Source: Microbacterium sp. Au-Mic1 (lineage in GTDB: Bacteria > Actinomycetota > Actinomycetes > Actinomycetales > Microbacteriaceae). From it: a DNA stretch of 64,000 nt. The stretch spans positions 62,001-126,000 of the forward strand of contig NZ_JAJTTF010000002.1 of NCBI RefSeq assembly GCF_021341785.1, in the 5' to 3' direction. The notes below the pieces were generated by a model. That model ran no database searches, was not told the origin of the DNA, and saw nothing but the letters and a program-made list of their open reading frames with translations. The translations under genes were made by a program, and so were the position numbers. Positions 44,934 to 53,177 of this stretch are shown piece by piece; within the stretch, counting starts at the first letter, position 1, and each line of letters begins with the position of its first letter.

Positions 44934-47900
44934 TCAGCTCATCCGCGACACGATGACGTAGACGAGGATGGCGGCGACGATCACTCCGCCGATGATCGTC
45001 GAACGGGTCTTCGACGCCTGCTGGGCGGACGCCTTCTGCTTGCCGCGGGCGCGGCGCACCGCCGCGGAGTCGGCACCCAGCACGCGTTCCATGGCCGGGA
45101 TGTTGGTGCGGTAGATCTTCAGCGCCTCGCGATGCCGACCGAGCGAGATCAGCGTCTCGGCGCGGTCGTCGGCGGCGTCGAGCGTGATCGCGTGCTCCGC
45201 GCCGATCGTGCGTGCGCCGGTCTCGGCGGCGTCATCGTAGGCGGCGAGCGCCTCCGGGAAGCGCTTGGCCTCGGCCAGGCGCCGGCCGAGCCAGATGCGC
45301 AGCTGGACGGCCCGCCCGGGGTCGGACCCGGCGCCGTCCGCGACCCGGATCGCCCGCTGCTGCACGGCCGCCATCTCGTCGACACGTCCCAGATGCGAGA
45401 GGGCGAGACTGTGGTCGTTCAGCGCGTCCGCCAGCGCCCAGTGGTCGTCGGGCAGCAGCCGCTCGAGCTGCGGCACGATCCGCGCGTAGGCGTCGGCGGC
45501 TTCGCGATACGCGCCGAGCCGCTTCGAGCATTCGGCGGCGCCGCGCTCGGCCCGCAGCCAGTCGATGCCGGCGGTCGCGCTCAGGGCCTCACGGGCGCGG
45601 CTGTACTCGACGAGGGCATCGCCGTGGCGATTCTGCCGGGCGAGATGGTCGGCGTAGCGCAGCGCCGCGAGCCCGGGTGACGCGCCGTCATCGTCCGAGG
45701 CGCCACCTGTGGAGGCGAACCCGGCCCTGACCCGAGCGGCGAGGGCGTCCCTGTCCTCCTGCGCATCGCCGAGACGGGCGAGGATCCCGTCCAGGTCGCG
45801 GATCCGGCGCAGCGTCTGCGGATCCGTATCGCCGAGGACCTCTCGAGTCTCGCCGACCACGCGTTCGGTCAGCTCCCTGGCGCGGGGCAGATCTCCGGTA
45901 TCGGCGACGGTGCCGGCGAGCGCGGACAGCGTGCTGAGAGTGTGCGGATCACGGGCGCCGAGAGACGCTGTGCGCCGTGCGAGGACCGCTTCGAAGCGAC
46001 GGACCGCCTCGGCGAAGCGACCGAGGTGCCGTTCCTCCTGGGCGCGGTTGTGCAGCGTGATCAGCGTGTCCCTGTGCTCCGTGCCGAGGATGCGCGACTG
46101 CAGCTCGTACAGCCGGTCATAGGTCGCGGCGGCTTCGGCGTCCCGGTCGAGCTGACACGCAGCCAGAGCGAGATTGCCGATGACGCGGGATGCCTGGGCG
46201 GTGTCGGCGGACCCTTCCGCCTCCAACCGGGCCAGCACGGGTCGCAGCAGCGCCTCGGCCTCGGCGGCCCGGTCGCTGCGCAGATACACCGCGGCGAGGT
46301 CGATCGCGTGGCCGACGTCTCCCGAGGCATCGTAGAGGGCGCGCATCTCGGCGGCGGCCTCGTCGCTGCGCCCCAGATCCTGCAGTGCGAGCGCGCGGGT
46401 GTCGCGGAGCTCGGAGATGATCCGCGGGGAGGCGCCGTCGTGCTGCGCGATCTCGATGGCATCCGCGAGCAGCGCCTCGCCCTCGGCATTGCGCCCGATG
46501 CCGCGGAGTGTGGCGCCGAGTGCGTACCGGGACTGGGCGAGCCGGGTCGCGGCGGTGCGGAGATCCTCCGCCGTCGACGCTTCCGTCGCGATGCTCAGCT
46601 CCAGTTCCAGCGACCGCTCGAAGGCGGCGAGAGCATCGGCTCCCCGGCCGGCATCGCGCAAGGCCGAGCCGAGGTGATCCCGCACGTCGATCTCGCTCCG
46701 GCGACCGGCGGGGCCGAGCCCGCGCAGGCGCTCGGCGCCTGCCTGCAGCGCATCCAGGGCCTCGGGGGAATGCGGCTCGTGCCAGTGGGACAGATCGGTC
46801 CAGGCGTGCGCGAGCTCGTTCGCGAGCTGCTGCGGCGTCGCCGAGGACGAGTCAGGATCCGGGTCGGATCGCGGAACCGGCCCCGTCGTGAGGTCGGCGG
46901 AGCGCAGCTCGTCCGCGACCCGATCGAGATGCGCGCACCGGTCGGCGGCGGTGGCGAGCGCGGTCTCCATCGGCACCGACGAGGGCTCGCTCTCGTGCGC
47001 CGCGCGCAGCACGCGGGACAGGAGGTCGCGGGAGCGCAGCGCGAGCGTGGCGCGGGGCGGTCGGTCCGCCGTGTCGTCGACGATCTCGCGGGCCTCGGCG
47101 ATGATCCTCGGCCACGCTGCGGAACCGTCCGCGTGGTCGAGCTGCACCTCGACCGCCATCATCCGGGAGGTGAGCACCTCGTCGGCGCCAGGGCCGAAAC
47201 GCGCAGTCTCCAGCACGGCGATCCGGCGTACGAGCGGCAGCGGGTCCTCCACGGGCGCACCGTCCCGGGTGAGCACTCGCAGCGCGGTGATGCGGAACTT
47301 CATGGCGTCCAGCGTGAGCGCGTCGTCCTCGCCGCGCTGCCGCTGCAGCGCCGGGATCAGCAGGGCGAGGTCGGCATCGGCTCCCGCGGCGTCGCCCGAC
47401 CAGTAGCGGGTCCTCGCGCGCCACCACCAGGCGTCCAGCGTGGCGGGAGCGTCCATCCCGAGCAGCGCGCGGCGCCCGTCCAGCACCTGTCCCCAGAGCA
47501 GGGCGGACTGTTCGTCCTCGTCCAGTCGGGACAGTTCGGCGGCCTTCGCGGCGAGCGCCGTCAGATGGTTCTCGCCGCGCTCGTCCGCCGCTGCAGCACG
47601 GGCGATGAGCAGGTCGTAGGCGTGCAGCCCCTCTGCCGCGTTCATCCGGGACAGCAGCTGTGCGCGTCGGTCCAGGAGCCAGAGCACGCGGCCGTGCGCA
47701 CCGCCGAGTTCCTTCTCGCCCTCGGCGATCAGGGCGTCCAACGCTGCCACGACGACGGCCGAGGCCGGAGCATCGCCGACCAGCTGCTCCGCGGCGCGGG
47801 CGTAGAGCCGGTCGTCGAGGAGCTGCTGACGGCGCTCGTCCAGATGCCCGTGATCCGTGAGCGCGCTCTCGCAGACCTCCGCGAGCGTGCGGTACAGCTC

Positions 47901-48098
47901 CCTCGCCTCGTCCTCGCGGCCGAGCTCATCCAGTCCGTGCGCGAGGCCGCGCAGCGCGCTGCGATGAGCGTCACCGCCTTCCCCCTCGGTCATCAGCGCC
48001 TGCGGCAGCAATCCGCGGAAGGCGTCGAGGGCCCGCGCGATGCGCACCGGATCCTGGCTCGAGACGTCGGACCACGCGGATCGGAGCGCATCTGCCAT
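44934..48098 (-). CDS. Large TPR protein with C-terminal membrane anchor
   Basis: A 1054-residue protein composed almost entirely of TPR-like helical repeats (e.g. HGLDELGREDEARELYRTLA; LGSALRDAGRGADALAAFER; SLALSHLGRVDEMAAVQQRA). One hydrophobic segment near the end (TIIGGVIVAAILVYVIVS) makes it tail-anchored, with the repeats in the cytoplasm. A disordered, acidic stretch near residue 400 (PRSDPDPDSSSATP) separates two repeat blocks. GTG 48101 is an equally good start: TACTGT (48109-48114) ends 7 nt before it. It follows the PP2C gene by 69 nt on the same strand. It is likely a scaffold or sensor; the partner is unknown. Confidence 0.82.
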   Translation of the reverse strand: MADALRSAWSDVSSQDPVRIARALDAFRGLLPQALMTEGEGGDAHRSALRGLAHGLDELGREDEARELYRTLAEVCESALTDHGHLDERRQQLLDDRLYARAAEQLVGDAPASAVVVAALDALIAEGEKELGGAHGRVLWLLDRRAQLLSRMNAAEGLHAYDLLIARAAAADERGENHLTALAAKAAELSRLDEDEQSALLWGQVLDGRRALLGMDAPATLDAWWWRARTRYWSGDAAGADADLALLIPALQRQRGEDDALTLDAMKFRITALRVLTRDGAPVEDPLPLVRRIAVLETARFGPGADEVLTSRMMAVEVQLDHADGSAAWPRIIAEAREIVDDTADRPPRATLALRSRDLLSRVLRAAHESEPSSVPMETALATAADRCAHLDRVADELRSADLTTGPVPRSDPDPDSSSATPQQLANELAHAWTDLSHWHEPHSPEALDALQAGAERLRGLGPAGRRSEIDVRDHLGSALRDAGRGADALAAFERSLELELSIATEASTAEDLRTAATRLAQSRYALGATLRGIGRNAEGEALLADAIEIAQHDGASPRIISELRDTRALALQDLGRSDEAAAEMRALYDASGDVGHAIDLAAVYLRSDRAAEAEALLRPVLARLEAEGSADTAQASRVIGNLALAACQLDRDAEAAATYDRLYELQSRILGTEHRDTLITLHNRAQEERHLGRFAEAVRRFEAVLARRTASLGARDPHTLSTLSALAGTVADTGDLPRARELTERVVGETREVLGDTDPQTLRRIRDLDGILARLGDAQEDRDALAARVRAGFASTGGASDDDGASPGLAALRYADHLARQNRHGDALVEYSRAREALSATAGIDWLRAERGAAECSKRLGAYREAADAYARIVPQLERLLPDDHWALADALNDHSLALSHLGRVDEMAAVQQRAIRVADGAGSDPGRAVQLRIWLGRRLAEAKRFPEALAAYDDAAETGARTIGAEHAITLDAADDRAETLISLGRHREALKIYRTNIPAMERVLGADSAAVRRARGKQKASAQQASKTRSTIIGGVIVAAILVYVIVSRMS

Positions 48099-48167
48099 CA
48101 CGCTCTCGACAGTAGAAGGCTGCGGGGCGGCGGGCAACTCGCCGACGGCGCGGGGCGGAGCTGCATG

Positions 48168-49004
48168 TCAGACGAAGGCCCCGACGACGATCGTGAGGTC
48201 GTCATGGATCTTGCCGTCGAAGTCGGTGCGCACGCTCAGCCGCTGCTCTCCGGCGCGGATCTCGGCGGCCAGGGCCTCCAGTTCGCCGGATCCGGCCCGG
48301 TGAGCGAAAGCCGACAGCCCGTGCGCGTCCACGAGCTGGAACCCGCGGGTGCCGCCGTCGGAGGCTGCGATGACCGCCGCGGTGCCGTCGATCGGCCGGC
48401 GTCCGACGAGCGCCTGCGCGGCGACTCCCGGGTCCGCCTGCGCGCACCAGAACCCGTCCGGGGCGTTGCGGCACTCCTCGAGCGCCTGCCATCGCAGCGA
48501 GGCCAGCTCCTGGCGGGTCGGATCTGCGGAGCTCTCGCGCGTCGACAGCAGCTCCCGCACACGACGCGCCACGGTGTGCTCGATGCGGTCGTCGGTGACC
48601 TCGAGCGCGCGCCCCGACGCCTCGAGCACGACGATCGAGGCGTCGCACAGTACGAGATGCTCGACGTCCGCGCCGTCGACGCGCCATGCCGCGACCGTGG
48701 CGCTCGGCGAACCACCCTCGAATGTGCACGTGTGGGCGTGCCGCGCGGTGACGTCGGCGATGGCCCCGGCCAGTGCGTCACGCATCGGGGTCGCGCGATC
48801 CGTGAGCCGGTCGCAGAACGCGTCGGCGAGCCGGCGCGAGTACCAGGCGACGGTGTGCGAGCACCCGCGACGCAGCTCGGCCGGGATTCCGGCGCCGTCG
48901 ACGACCACGCCGATCCCGTCGGCCACGGCCATCGCGTCCTCGTTCTCGCGGTCCGGGGCTGCCCGGAGGGTGAGAGAGATCGTTCGCACCGGCACCGGGG
49001 TCAT
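48168..49004 (-). CDS. PP2C-like (PPM family) protein phosphatase
   Basis: A 278-residue protein with PPM motifs in order: RENEDAMAVADG (NED at 21-23), VVVDGAG (D36, G37), the variant GDSR-like block LVLCDASIVVL, AAVIAASDGG, and the C-terminal HDDLTIVV (D268/D269). The metal-binding aspartates are therefore present, though GDS is changed to CDA. It is soluble with no membrane segment. It would dephosphorylate Ser/Thr. Its ATG at 49004 overlaps the upstream lipoprotein stop by 4 nt. No Ser/Thr kinase lies nearby in this window. Confidence 0.8.
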   Translation of the reverse strand: MTPVPVRTISLTLRAAPDRENEDAMAVADGIGVVVDGAGIPAELRRGCSHTVAWYSRRLADAFCDRLTDRATPMRDALAGAIADVTARHAHTCTFEGGSPSATVAAWRVDGADVEHLVLCDASIVVLEASGRALEVTDDRIEHTVARRVRELLSTRESSADPTRQELASLRWQALEECRNAPDGFWCAQADPGVAAQALVGRRPIDGTAAVIAASDGGTRGFQLVDAHGLSAFAHRAGSGELEALAAEIRAGEQRLSVRTDFDGKIHDDLTIVVGAFV

Positions 49005-49579
49005 CCTCGCGGTTCGATCAGGATCAGGCCCTGCTTGGTGTCCGAGACGGTCACCCAGCCCGAGCCGAAGAGGTACGTCATGCCGTAGCCGTCTTCATCC
49101 TTGCTGAGCGACGCACGCGGGTCCGCGGTGATGTAGACGCCCCGGTCGCTGTCCTCGCGGATCCAGCCCGACGCCACGAGCTGCTCCTGGCGGGCCTTCG
49201 CCTCCTCGCCGGAGATCGGCGCCCAGCCGTAGAGCAGACCGTGGTCGGAGGCGGTGGCCGGATCCGACCACAGGCACTCGATACCGCCGGGCAGCGCGTC
49301 CGGCCCGAAGGCGAAGTCGCGCTTCATCGCGGCCCACCCCTGTTTGTGCAGCGCGGCGACCGTGTCGGACGGGATCAGGGTCTCGCAGCTCAGCGCGGCG
49401 GGGGCGGTCGCCGGGGTGTCCGTCGCGGGCGGCGTCGCCGTCCCGGGGGAGGTGCTCGCCGTGTCCGGCGTGGCCTTCGCGGTGACGCCGGGGGAGGCGC
49501 CGTCGCTGCACGCCGTGGCTGCCGTGAGCACGCCGATGGCGAGTCCCACCGGCAGGATCACGCGCGCGAGGAGGCGCAT
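49001..49579 (-). CDS. Putative lipoprotein
   Basis: A 192-residue exported protein. MRLLARVILPVGLAIGVLTA is a signal sequence ending in ATAC, with C24 as the predicted lipidated cysteine. A Thr/Pro/Ala-rich spacer (residues 28-62) reaches a globular domain with two further cysteines (SCETLIPSDTV and GGIECLWSDP), probably a disulfide. The layout resembles actinobacterial DUF3558-like lipoproteins, but the family cannot be confirmed. It shares the A of its ATG with the hisN stop (TGATG) and overlaps the phosphatase gene downstream. Confidence 0.82.
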   Translation of the reverse strand: MRLLARVILPVGLAIGVLTAATACSDGASPGVTAKATPDTASTSPGTATPPATDTPATAPAALSCETLIPSDTVAALHKQGWAAMKRDFAFGPDALPGGIECLWSDPATASDHGLLYGWAPISGEEAKARQEQLVASGWIREDSDRGVYITADPRASLSKDEDGYGMTYLFGSGWVTVSDTKQGLILIEPRG

Positions 49580-50424
49580 CAGGAAGCGGCCGGGCTCTGC
49601 TGTCCCGCCGTGCCGGGCTGCGTGCCGGATGTGCGCAGCTGCTCCAGGAACGCCGGGTGCAGCACGCCGTTCGTGGCGAGGGCCGAGCGCCCCGAGAGCG
49701 TGCGGGCGCCGTCGAACGCCGTCGCGGTGCCACCCGCCTCCGTCACGATCGCGAACGCCGCCGCGATGTCGTACTCCTTGACGTCGAACTCGGCGACCAT
49801 GTCGATGCGCCCTTCGGCGAGCAACATGTAGGAGAACACGTCGCCGTAGGCGCGGTCGCGCCACACGCGCCGGCTCAGCGCGATGAGCGTGTCGAGATGT
49901 CCGGCCTCGTCCCATTGCGCGATGCTCTGGAAGCTCACACTCGCGTCGTCCAGATCCGAGACCTCCGACACGCGGATCGCGCGCGGCTCGGCGTCGGTCG
50001 AGGCCCAGGCCCCGAGACCGGGAGCGGCCCACCAGCGTCGTCCGAGGGCGGGCATGCTGACGACGCCGACCCTCGCGGCACCGTCCACCGCGAGGCTGAT
50101 CATCGTTCCCCACAGGGGCACGCCGCGCAGGAAGTTCGCGGTGCCGTCGATCGGGTCGATGATCCACTGTCGGTGCGTGTCGCCCGACGTGCCGTACTCC
50201 TCGCCGAGGATCCCGTCCTCCGGACGCTCGGCCTGCAGGATCTCGCGGATCGCGCGCTCGGTCGCCAGGTCGGCATCCGTGACGTGGGAGCGATCGGCCT
50301 TGAGCGACACGTTCAGGTCGGCGGCGTCGAAGCGCGGCAGAGACTGCGCGTCGGCGGCATCGGCAAGGCGGAGAGCGAGGTCGAGGTCGCTCTGGAAATC
50401 GGCTTCGGCGCGGGTCTCAGACAC
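49579..50424 (-). CDS. hisN: Inositol monophosphatase family, probable histidinol-phosphatase
   Basis: A 281-residue Mg-dependent phosphatase. Metal-binding motifs are ILGEEYG, WIIDPIDGTANFLRGVPLWG and the C-terminal DVKEYDIAAAFAIVTEAGG. The N-terminal DLALRLADAADAQSLPRF is characteristic of actinobacterial HisN, which makes histidinol from histidinol phosphate; an inositol-phosphate role remains possible. The start is GTG 50424, with TATCCT 6 nt upstream, a leaderless arrangement. It heads a co-translated unit with the lipoprotein and PP2C-like genes, an unexpected grouping for a biosynthetic enzyme. Confidence 0.82.
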   Translation of the reverse strand: MSETRAEADFQSDLDLALRLADAADAQSLPRFDAADLNVSLKADRSHVTDADLATERAIREILQAERPEDGILGEEYGTSGDTHRQWIIDPIDGTANFLRGVPLWGTMISLAVDGAARVGVVSMPALGRRWWAAPGLGAWASTDAEPRAIRVSEVSDLDDASVSFQSIAQWDEAGHLDTLIALSRRVWRDRAYGDVFSYMLLAEGRIDMVAEFDVKEYDIAAAFAIVTEAGGTATAFDGARTLSGRSALATNGVLHPAFLEQLRTSGTQPGTAGQQSPAAS

Positions 50425-50529
50425 GCCTCCAGGATACGGGCGGCGAGCGGCGGAACCCTGGGCGGACGCGGCCCAGTGCGCACTCCGGGCGGACGACACG
50501 CCAGGGATGCACGCGGGGCCTGCGCGGAT

Positions 50530-50558
50530 TTCGCTTCCGTCGGATCCGCTGGTAATGT
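50530..50558 (+). promoter_or_regulatory. Candidate promoter of tRNA-Lys
   Basis: TAATGT (50553-50558) is a good -10 box. TTCGCT at 50530-50535, 17 nt upstream, is a weak -35. Confidence 0.45.
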
Positions 50559-50588
50559 GATTCCTCGGCCGGGGAACCGGCCCGCCGA

Positions 50589-50661
50589 GCACCTCTAGCT
50601 CAATCGGCAGAGCAACTGACTCTTAATCAGTGGGTTCTGGGTTCGAGTCCCAGGGGGTGCA
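50589..50661 (+). tRNA. tRNA-Lys (anticodon CTT)
   Basis: A 73-nt cloverleaf. The acceptor stem is GCACCTC with GGGGTGC (one G-U) and discriminator A. The D arm contains AGCTCAATCGGCAGAGC, the anticodon arm is ACTGA-CTCTTAA-TCAGT with CTT at the centre, and the T arm is CTGGG-TTCGAGT-CCCAG. CCA is not encoded. Confidence 0.96.
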
Positions 50662-50666
50662 CGGAT

Positions 50667-50705
50667 AGGCCCCGTTAGATCTCGCCATCTACCGGGGCCT
50701 TTCTG
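50667..50705 (+). terminator. Terminator of tRNA-Lys
   Basis: AGGCCCCG (50667-50674) pairs with CGGGGCCT (50693-50700), and an inner TAGAT/ATCTA stem continues it. TTTCT follows. Confidence 0.85.
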
Positions 50706-50773
50706 CGTTCGGGCCTCGCCGCCGTGATCTGGCAGTTTCAGGCATCCTCGCCTGCGGCGTGGTGGGTCTTTCG

Positions 50774-51733
50774 TCAGAGAGCGCCCGGCCCGACCGAGGT
50801 CGCGCGGGTGCGGTACTCGGCGGGGGATCTTCCGTAGCGGCGCCGGAAGGCGCGTGTCAGCGAGGTGCGGTCCGAATATCCGCAGTCGCGTGCGAGTTCG
50901 TCCAGGGAGGCGAGCGGGGCGCGGGAGGCGAGGCGTTGCGCTGCTGCGGTGAGCCGGGCGTTGCGGAGAGCAGCCATCGGTGTGGTGCCGATCGCCTGGA
51001 ACTCGCGATGGAGGGTGCGGGAGCTCGTTCCGAGCGCGCACGCCATCGCCGCGAGGTCCACGGTGATGTCGCTCACGTGACCGTTGATGTAGAGGAACGC
51101 TGCGGAGAGGATCGACGATCTCCGGCCGGCGCTGACCTGCTCGCGGATGGCCACGGCTGCGACCTGCGTGATGGCAGCGGCCGCGGCGCTCTCGGCCGCG
51201 GAGGCGACCACCTCGTCCGATGGGTCGTCGTCGGGATCATCCAGCAGCGCGATGAGCAGCGCCCATGTCGCGCGACTGACGGCATCCGGCTGCAGAGGCA
51301 GATCGATCGCGTCCAGGACGTCGGCGATTTCCAGAGGGTCGAACGCCTGCAGCGGTACCAGCGCCTGCAGGTACTCCCCGTCCTCGATGTGGTACTGGTA
51401 ACCCCCGGTGCTCAACATCAGCACCGACTCGCCGGGCGCGACCGTGAAGCTGCGACCGTCTCTGGACACCGTGAACCGTCCCGCGACGACGTGGTAATAC
51501 GCGATGAGGACAGCGTCCCGGCGGATCGTCGGCGTGGACGCGAGACGCACCTGCGTGATGGCGAACCGCTCGATGCGGAGACCGCCGTACCGGCGCTCGC
51601 GACTCCGGGCGTGGAAGGCGTCCCAGTCGGGTGCGGAGGCGCGCTGCCGGCCGATGATCTGGCGCAGCTCGGGTGCGCGGATGGGGATGCTCTCCAGGGG
51701 CCCTCCTTCGATCGCAGTCGGCTCGCGCCTCAT
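50774..51733 (-). CDS. AraC family transcriptional regulator
   Basis: A 319-residue regulator. Residues about 1-190 form a cupin-like sensor (YYHVVAGRFTVSRDGRSFTV, APGESVLMLSTGGYQYHI). The C-terminal ~100 residues are the double-HTH: ITVDLAAMACALGTSSRTLH, REFQAIGTTPMAALRNARLT, LDELARDCGYSDRTSLTRAF, RRRYGRSPAEYR. The last segment is the AraC signature. The sensor is of the AraC-binding-domain-like type seen in regulators of aromatic or surface functions; the ligand is unknown. It lies 69 nt downstream of the Tat-secreted protein gene on the same strand. No -10 box is close to the start. Confidence 0.9.
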   Translation of the reverse strand: MRREPTAIEGGPLESIPIRAPELRQIIGRQRASAPDWDAFHARSRERRYGGLRIERFAITQVRLASTPTIRRDAVLIAYYHVVAGRFTVSRDGRSFTVAPGESVLMLSTGGYQYHIEDGEYLQALVPLQAFDPLEIADVLDAIDLPLQPDAVSRATWALLIALLDDPDDDPSDEVVASAAESAAAAAITQVAAVAIREQVSAGRRSSILSAAFLYINGHVSDITVDLAAMACALGTSSRTLHREFQAIGTTPMAALRNARLTAAAQRLASRAPLASLDELARDCGYSDRTSLTRAFRRRYGRSPAEYRTRATSVGPGAL

Positions 51734-51802
51734 TCTGCCCGGAGGTGGAGCGGATCGTCACCGTGTGCGGCGAAAGAACGACGGTGACGACCCGCGGCCT
51801 GG

Positions 51803-52543
51803 TCACACGGAGGACGGCTCGATGTAGAACTGGTCCGTGACCCCGGGCAGAGGCGTGTTCGACCATGTACCGCTGAAGTCCGCCGGCGCCGAGGCCTTCC
51901 CCGGCGGGATCGTGGACAGGTCGGCGTTGATGAACGGCTTCGAGTAGAGGATCTGGCCGGGGATCAGCACCGTGCCGTTGACGATGATGCGGTCGGCGAT
52001 CGCGCCCGTCGGGTTCGCGGTGAAGAACACGGTCGGAGCGGTCTGTCCGGTCGCGAGTGCGCCCATGTAGCGGAACCACACGGGGTACGCGGCGTCGACG
52101 GTCGGGCCGGCGTGCTGCGGTGTGCCGATGCCGGCCAGGACCCAGCCGTTGTTCGCGGACGCGGAGAGAGCGAACAGGTCGTTGCCTGCGGCGTTCTTGG
52201 CTGCCGAGGTGAGGAGGCCCTGGATGTAGACCTCGCCCGCGGCCAGCGGGTCACCCAGGTTGGTGAACGACAGGCCCAGGGTGACGGGGGAGTAGGGGAT
52301 CAGCTTCTTGCCGACGCCGTACTGCGTGGTGTTCCAGGTCGGATCGCCGGCGGGTGGCACGGAGACCCGGCTGGACGCGCTCAGATTGCGCACGGGCTGT
52401 GGGCTGGCGGCTGCGCCGGGCAGGGCTGCCGCAGCTGCGATCACCGGAATACTCCAGGCGGCGCCCTTGACCAGCGTGCGTCGCTGGAGGTAGCGGGAAG
52501 TGTGCTCCGGCGGGTCGGTCGGGTCGGTCAACATCGTCTCCAT
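51803..52543 (-). CDS. Tat-secreted protein of unknown function
   Basis: A 246-residue protein with an N-terminal Tat signal: R21-R22-T-L-V-K-G, a hydrophobic stretch AAWSIPVIAAAAALPG, and AAA-S near 45-47. The mature part (~200 residues) is beta-rich and Thr/Ala/Pro-rich (LGLSFTNLGDPLAAGEVYIQ; VFFTANPTGAIADRIIVNGT), like a single adhesion or envelope Ig-like domain. It has no LPxTG or membrane anchor, so it is probably released. ATG 52534 is an alternative start, preceded by GGAG at short spacing. It may be controlled by the AraC regulator downstream. Confidence 0.8.
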   Translation of the reverse strand: METMLTDPTDPPEHTSRYLQRRTLVKGAAWSIPVIAAAAALPGAAASPQPVRNLSASSRVSVPPAGDPTWNTTQYGVGKKLIPYSPVTLGLSFTNLGDPLAAGEVYIQGLLTSAAKNAAGNDLFALSASANNGWVLAGIGTPQHAGPTVDAAYPVWFRYMGALATGQTAPTVFFTANPTGAIADRIIVNGTVLIPGQILYSKPFINADLSTIPPGKASAPADFSGTWSNTPLPGVTDQFYIEPSSV

Positions 52544-52702
52544 CTGTCAATACGGCTTCACACGCTAAGAGGCGAGGGAGCAGGCCCCCGCCTTCCGGTG
52601 GAGGATCGGACGATGGATCGCCAGACGTGGCTGCGCGCGCCACACGATCGGGCGTCGCTCCGGTGCGTACCCTCCTCGGTCGCGGGTCAGTAGAATCGCG
52701 CC

Positions 52703-53098
52703 ATGACTGATGGGGATGGGACGGCGCAGAGCCCGTGGCGGCTGCGCACCGCGCCGGGTTCGAGCGAGTACACGATGTATCGCGACGGGGATGAACTCGT
52801 GTGTCAGGTGGGCTCGACGACGCTGCGCTACCAGGCCAGGGCGATCGAGGATCTGCATGCATGGCTGGTGTCCCAGGGCGACTGGGTCGCGTTGGGGGCG
52901 GCGGACGAGCAGAAGCCGGCGGCGGACGGAACCGTCGAGGCGTTCGGACGCGCAGAGGACAATCCCGTCGGTGGCTGGTACGGGCTGCGCAAGGGGTATC
53001 GCGGGCGCTTCGGCATGTATCTGCCGCCGCTGCTCGAGCAGCTCGGGCTCGTGGAACTCGAGCACAACGCGCGGAACAACCGCGTGCGCGCCCTCTGA
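52703..53098 (+). CDS. Conserved hypothetical protein
   Basis: A 131-residue soluble protein (WRLRTAPGSSEYTMYRDGDE, then CQVGSTTLRYQARAIEDLHA, then GDWVALGAADEQKPAADGTV, then GGWYGLRKGYRGRFGMYLPP). No known catalytic motif is recognised. The arrangement of Trp/Tyr/Gly blocks suggests a small globular domain conserved among Microbacteriaceae, but this could not be tested. It is leaderless: TAGAAT (52691-52696) ends 6 nt before ATG 52703. It ends at a terminator shared with the convergent gene. Confidence 0.78.
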   Translation: MTDGDGTAQSPWRLRTAPGSSEYTMYRDGDELVCQVGSTTLRYQARAIEDLHAWLVSQGDWVALGAADEQKPAADGTVEAFGRAEDNPVGGWYGLRKGYRGRFGMYLPPLLEQLGLVELEHNARNNRVRAL

Positions 53099-53122
53099 GA
53101 CCTGCAGGCGCTCGCATCTTGA

Positions 53123-53154
53123 CGCGCTCCACGACGGTGTCGTCGTGGAGCGCG
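53123..53154. terminator. Bidirectional terminator hairpin
   Basis: A perfect 13-bp stem (53123-53135 with 53142-53154) and 6-nt loop between the convergent genes ending at 53098 and 53178. Confidence 0.8.
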
Positions 53155-53177
53155 GTTGCCGTGCGCGACGTCCGGGG

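Noticed and set aside
45942..49088. A 1048-codon open frame on the plus strand, opposite the TPR and phosphatase genes
   Set aside because: It is antisense to well-supported genes, has Arg/Gly/Val-rich low-complexity translation, and no Shine-Dalgarno. Long antisense frames are expected at ~70% GC.
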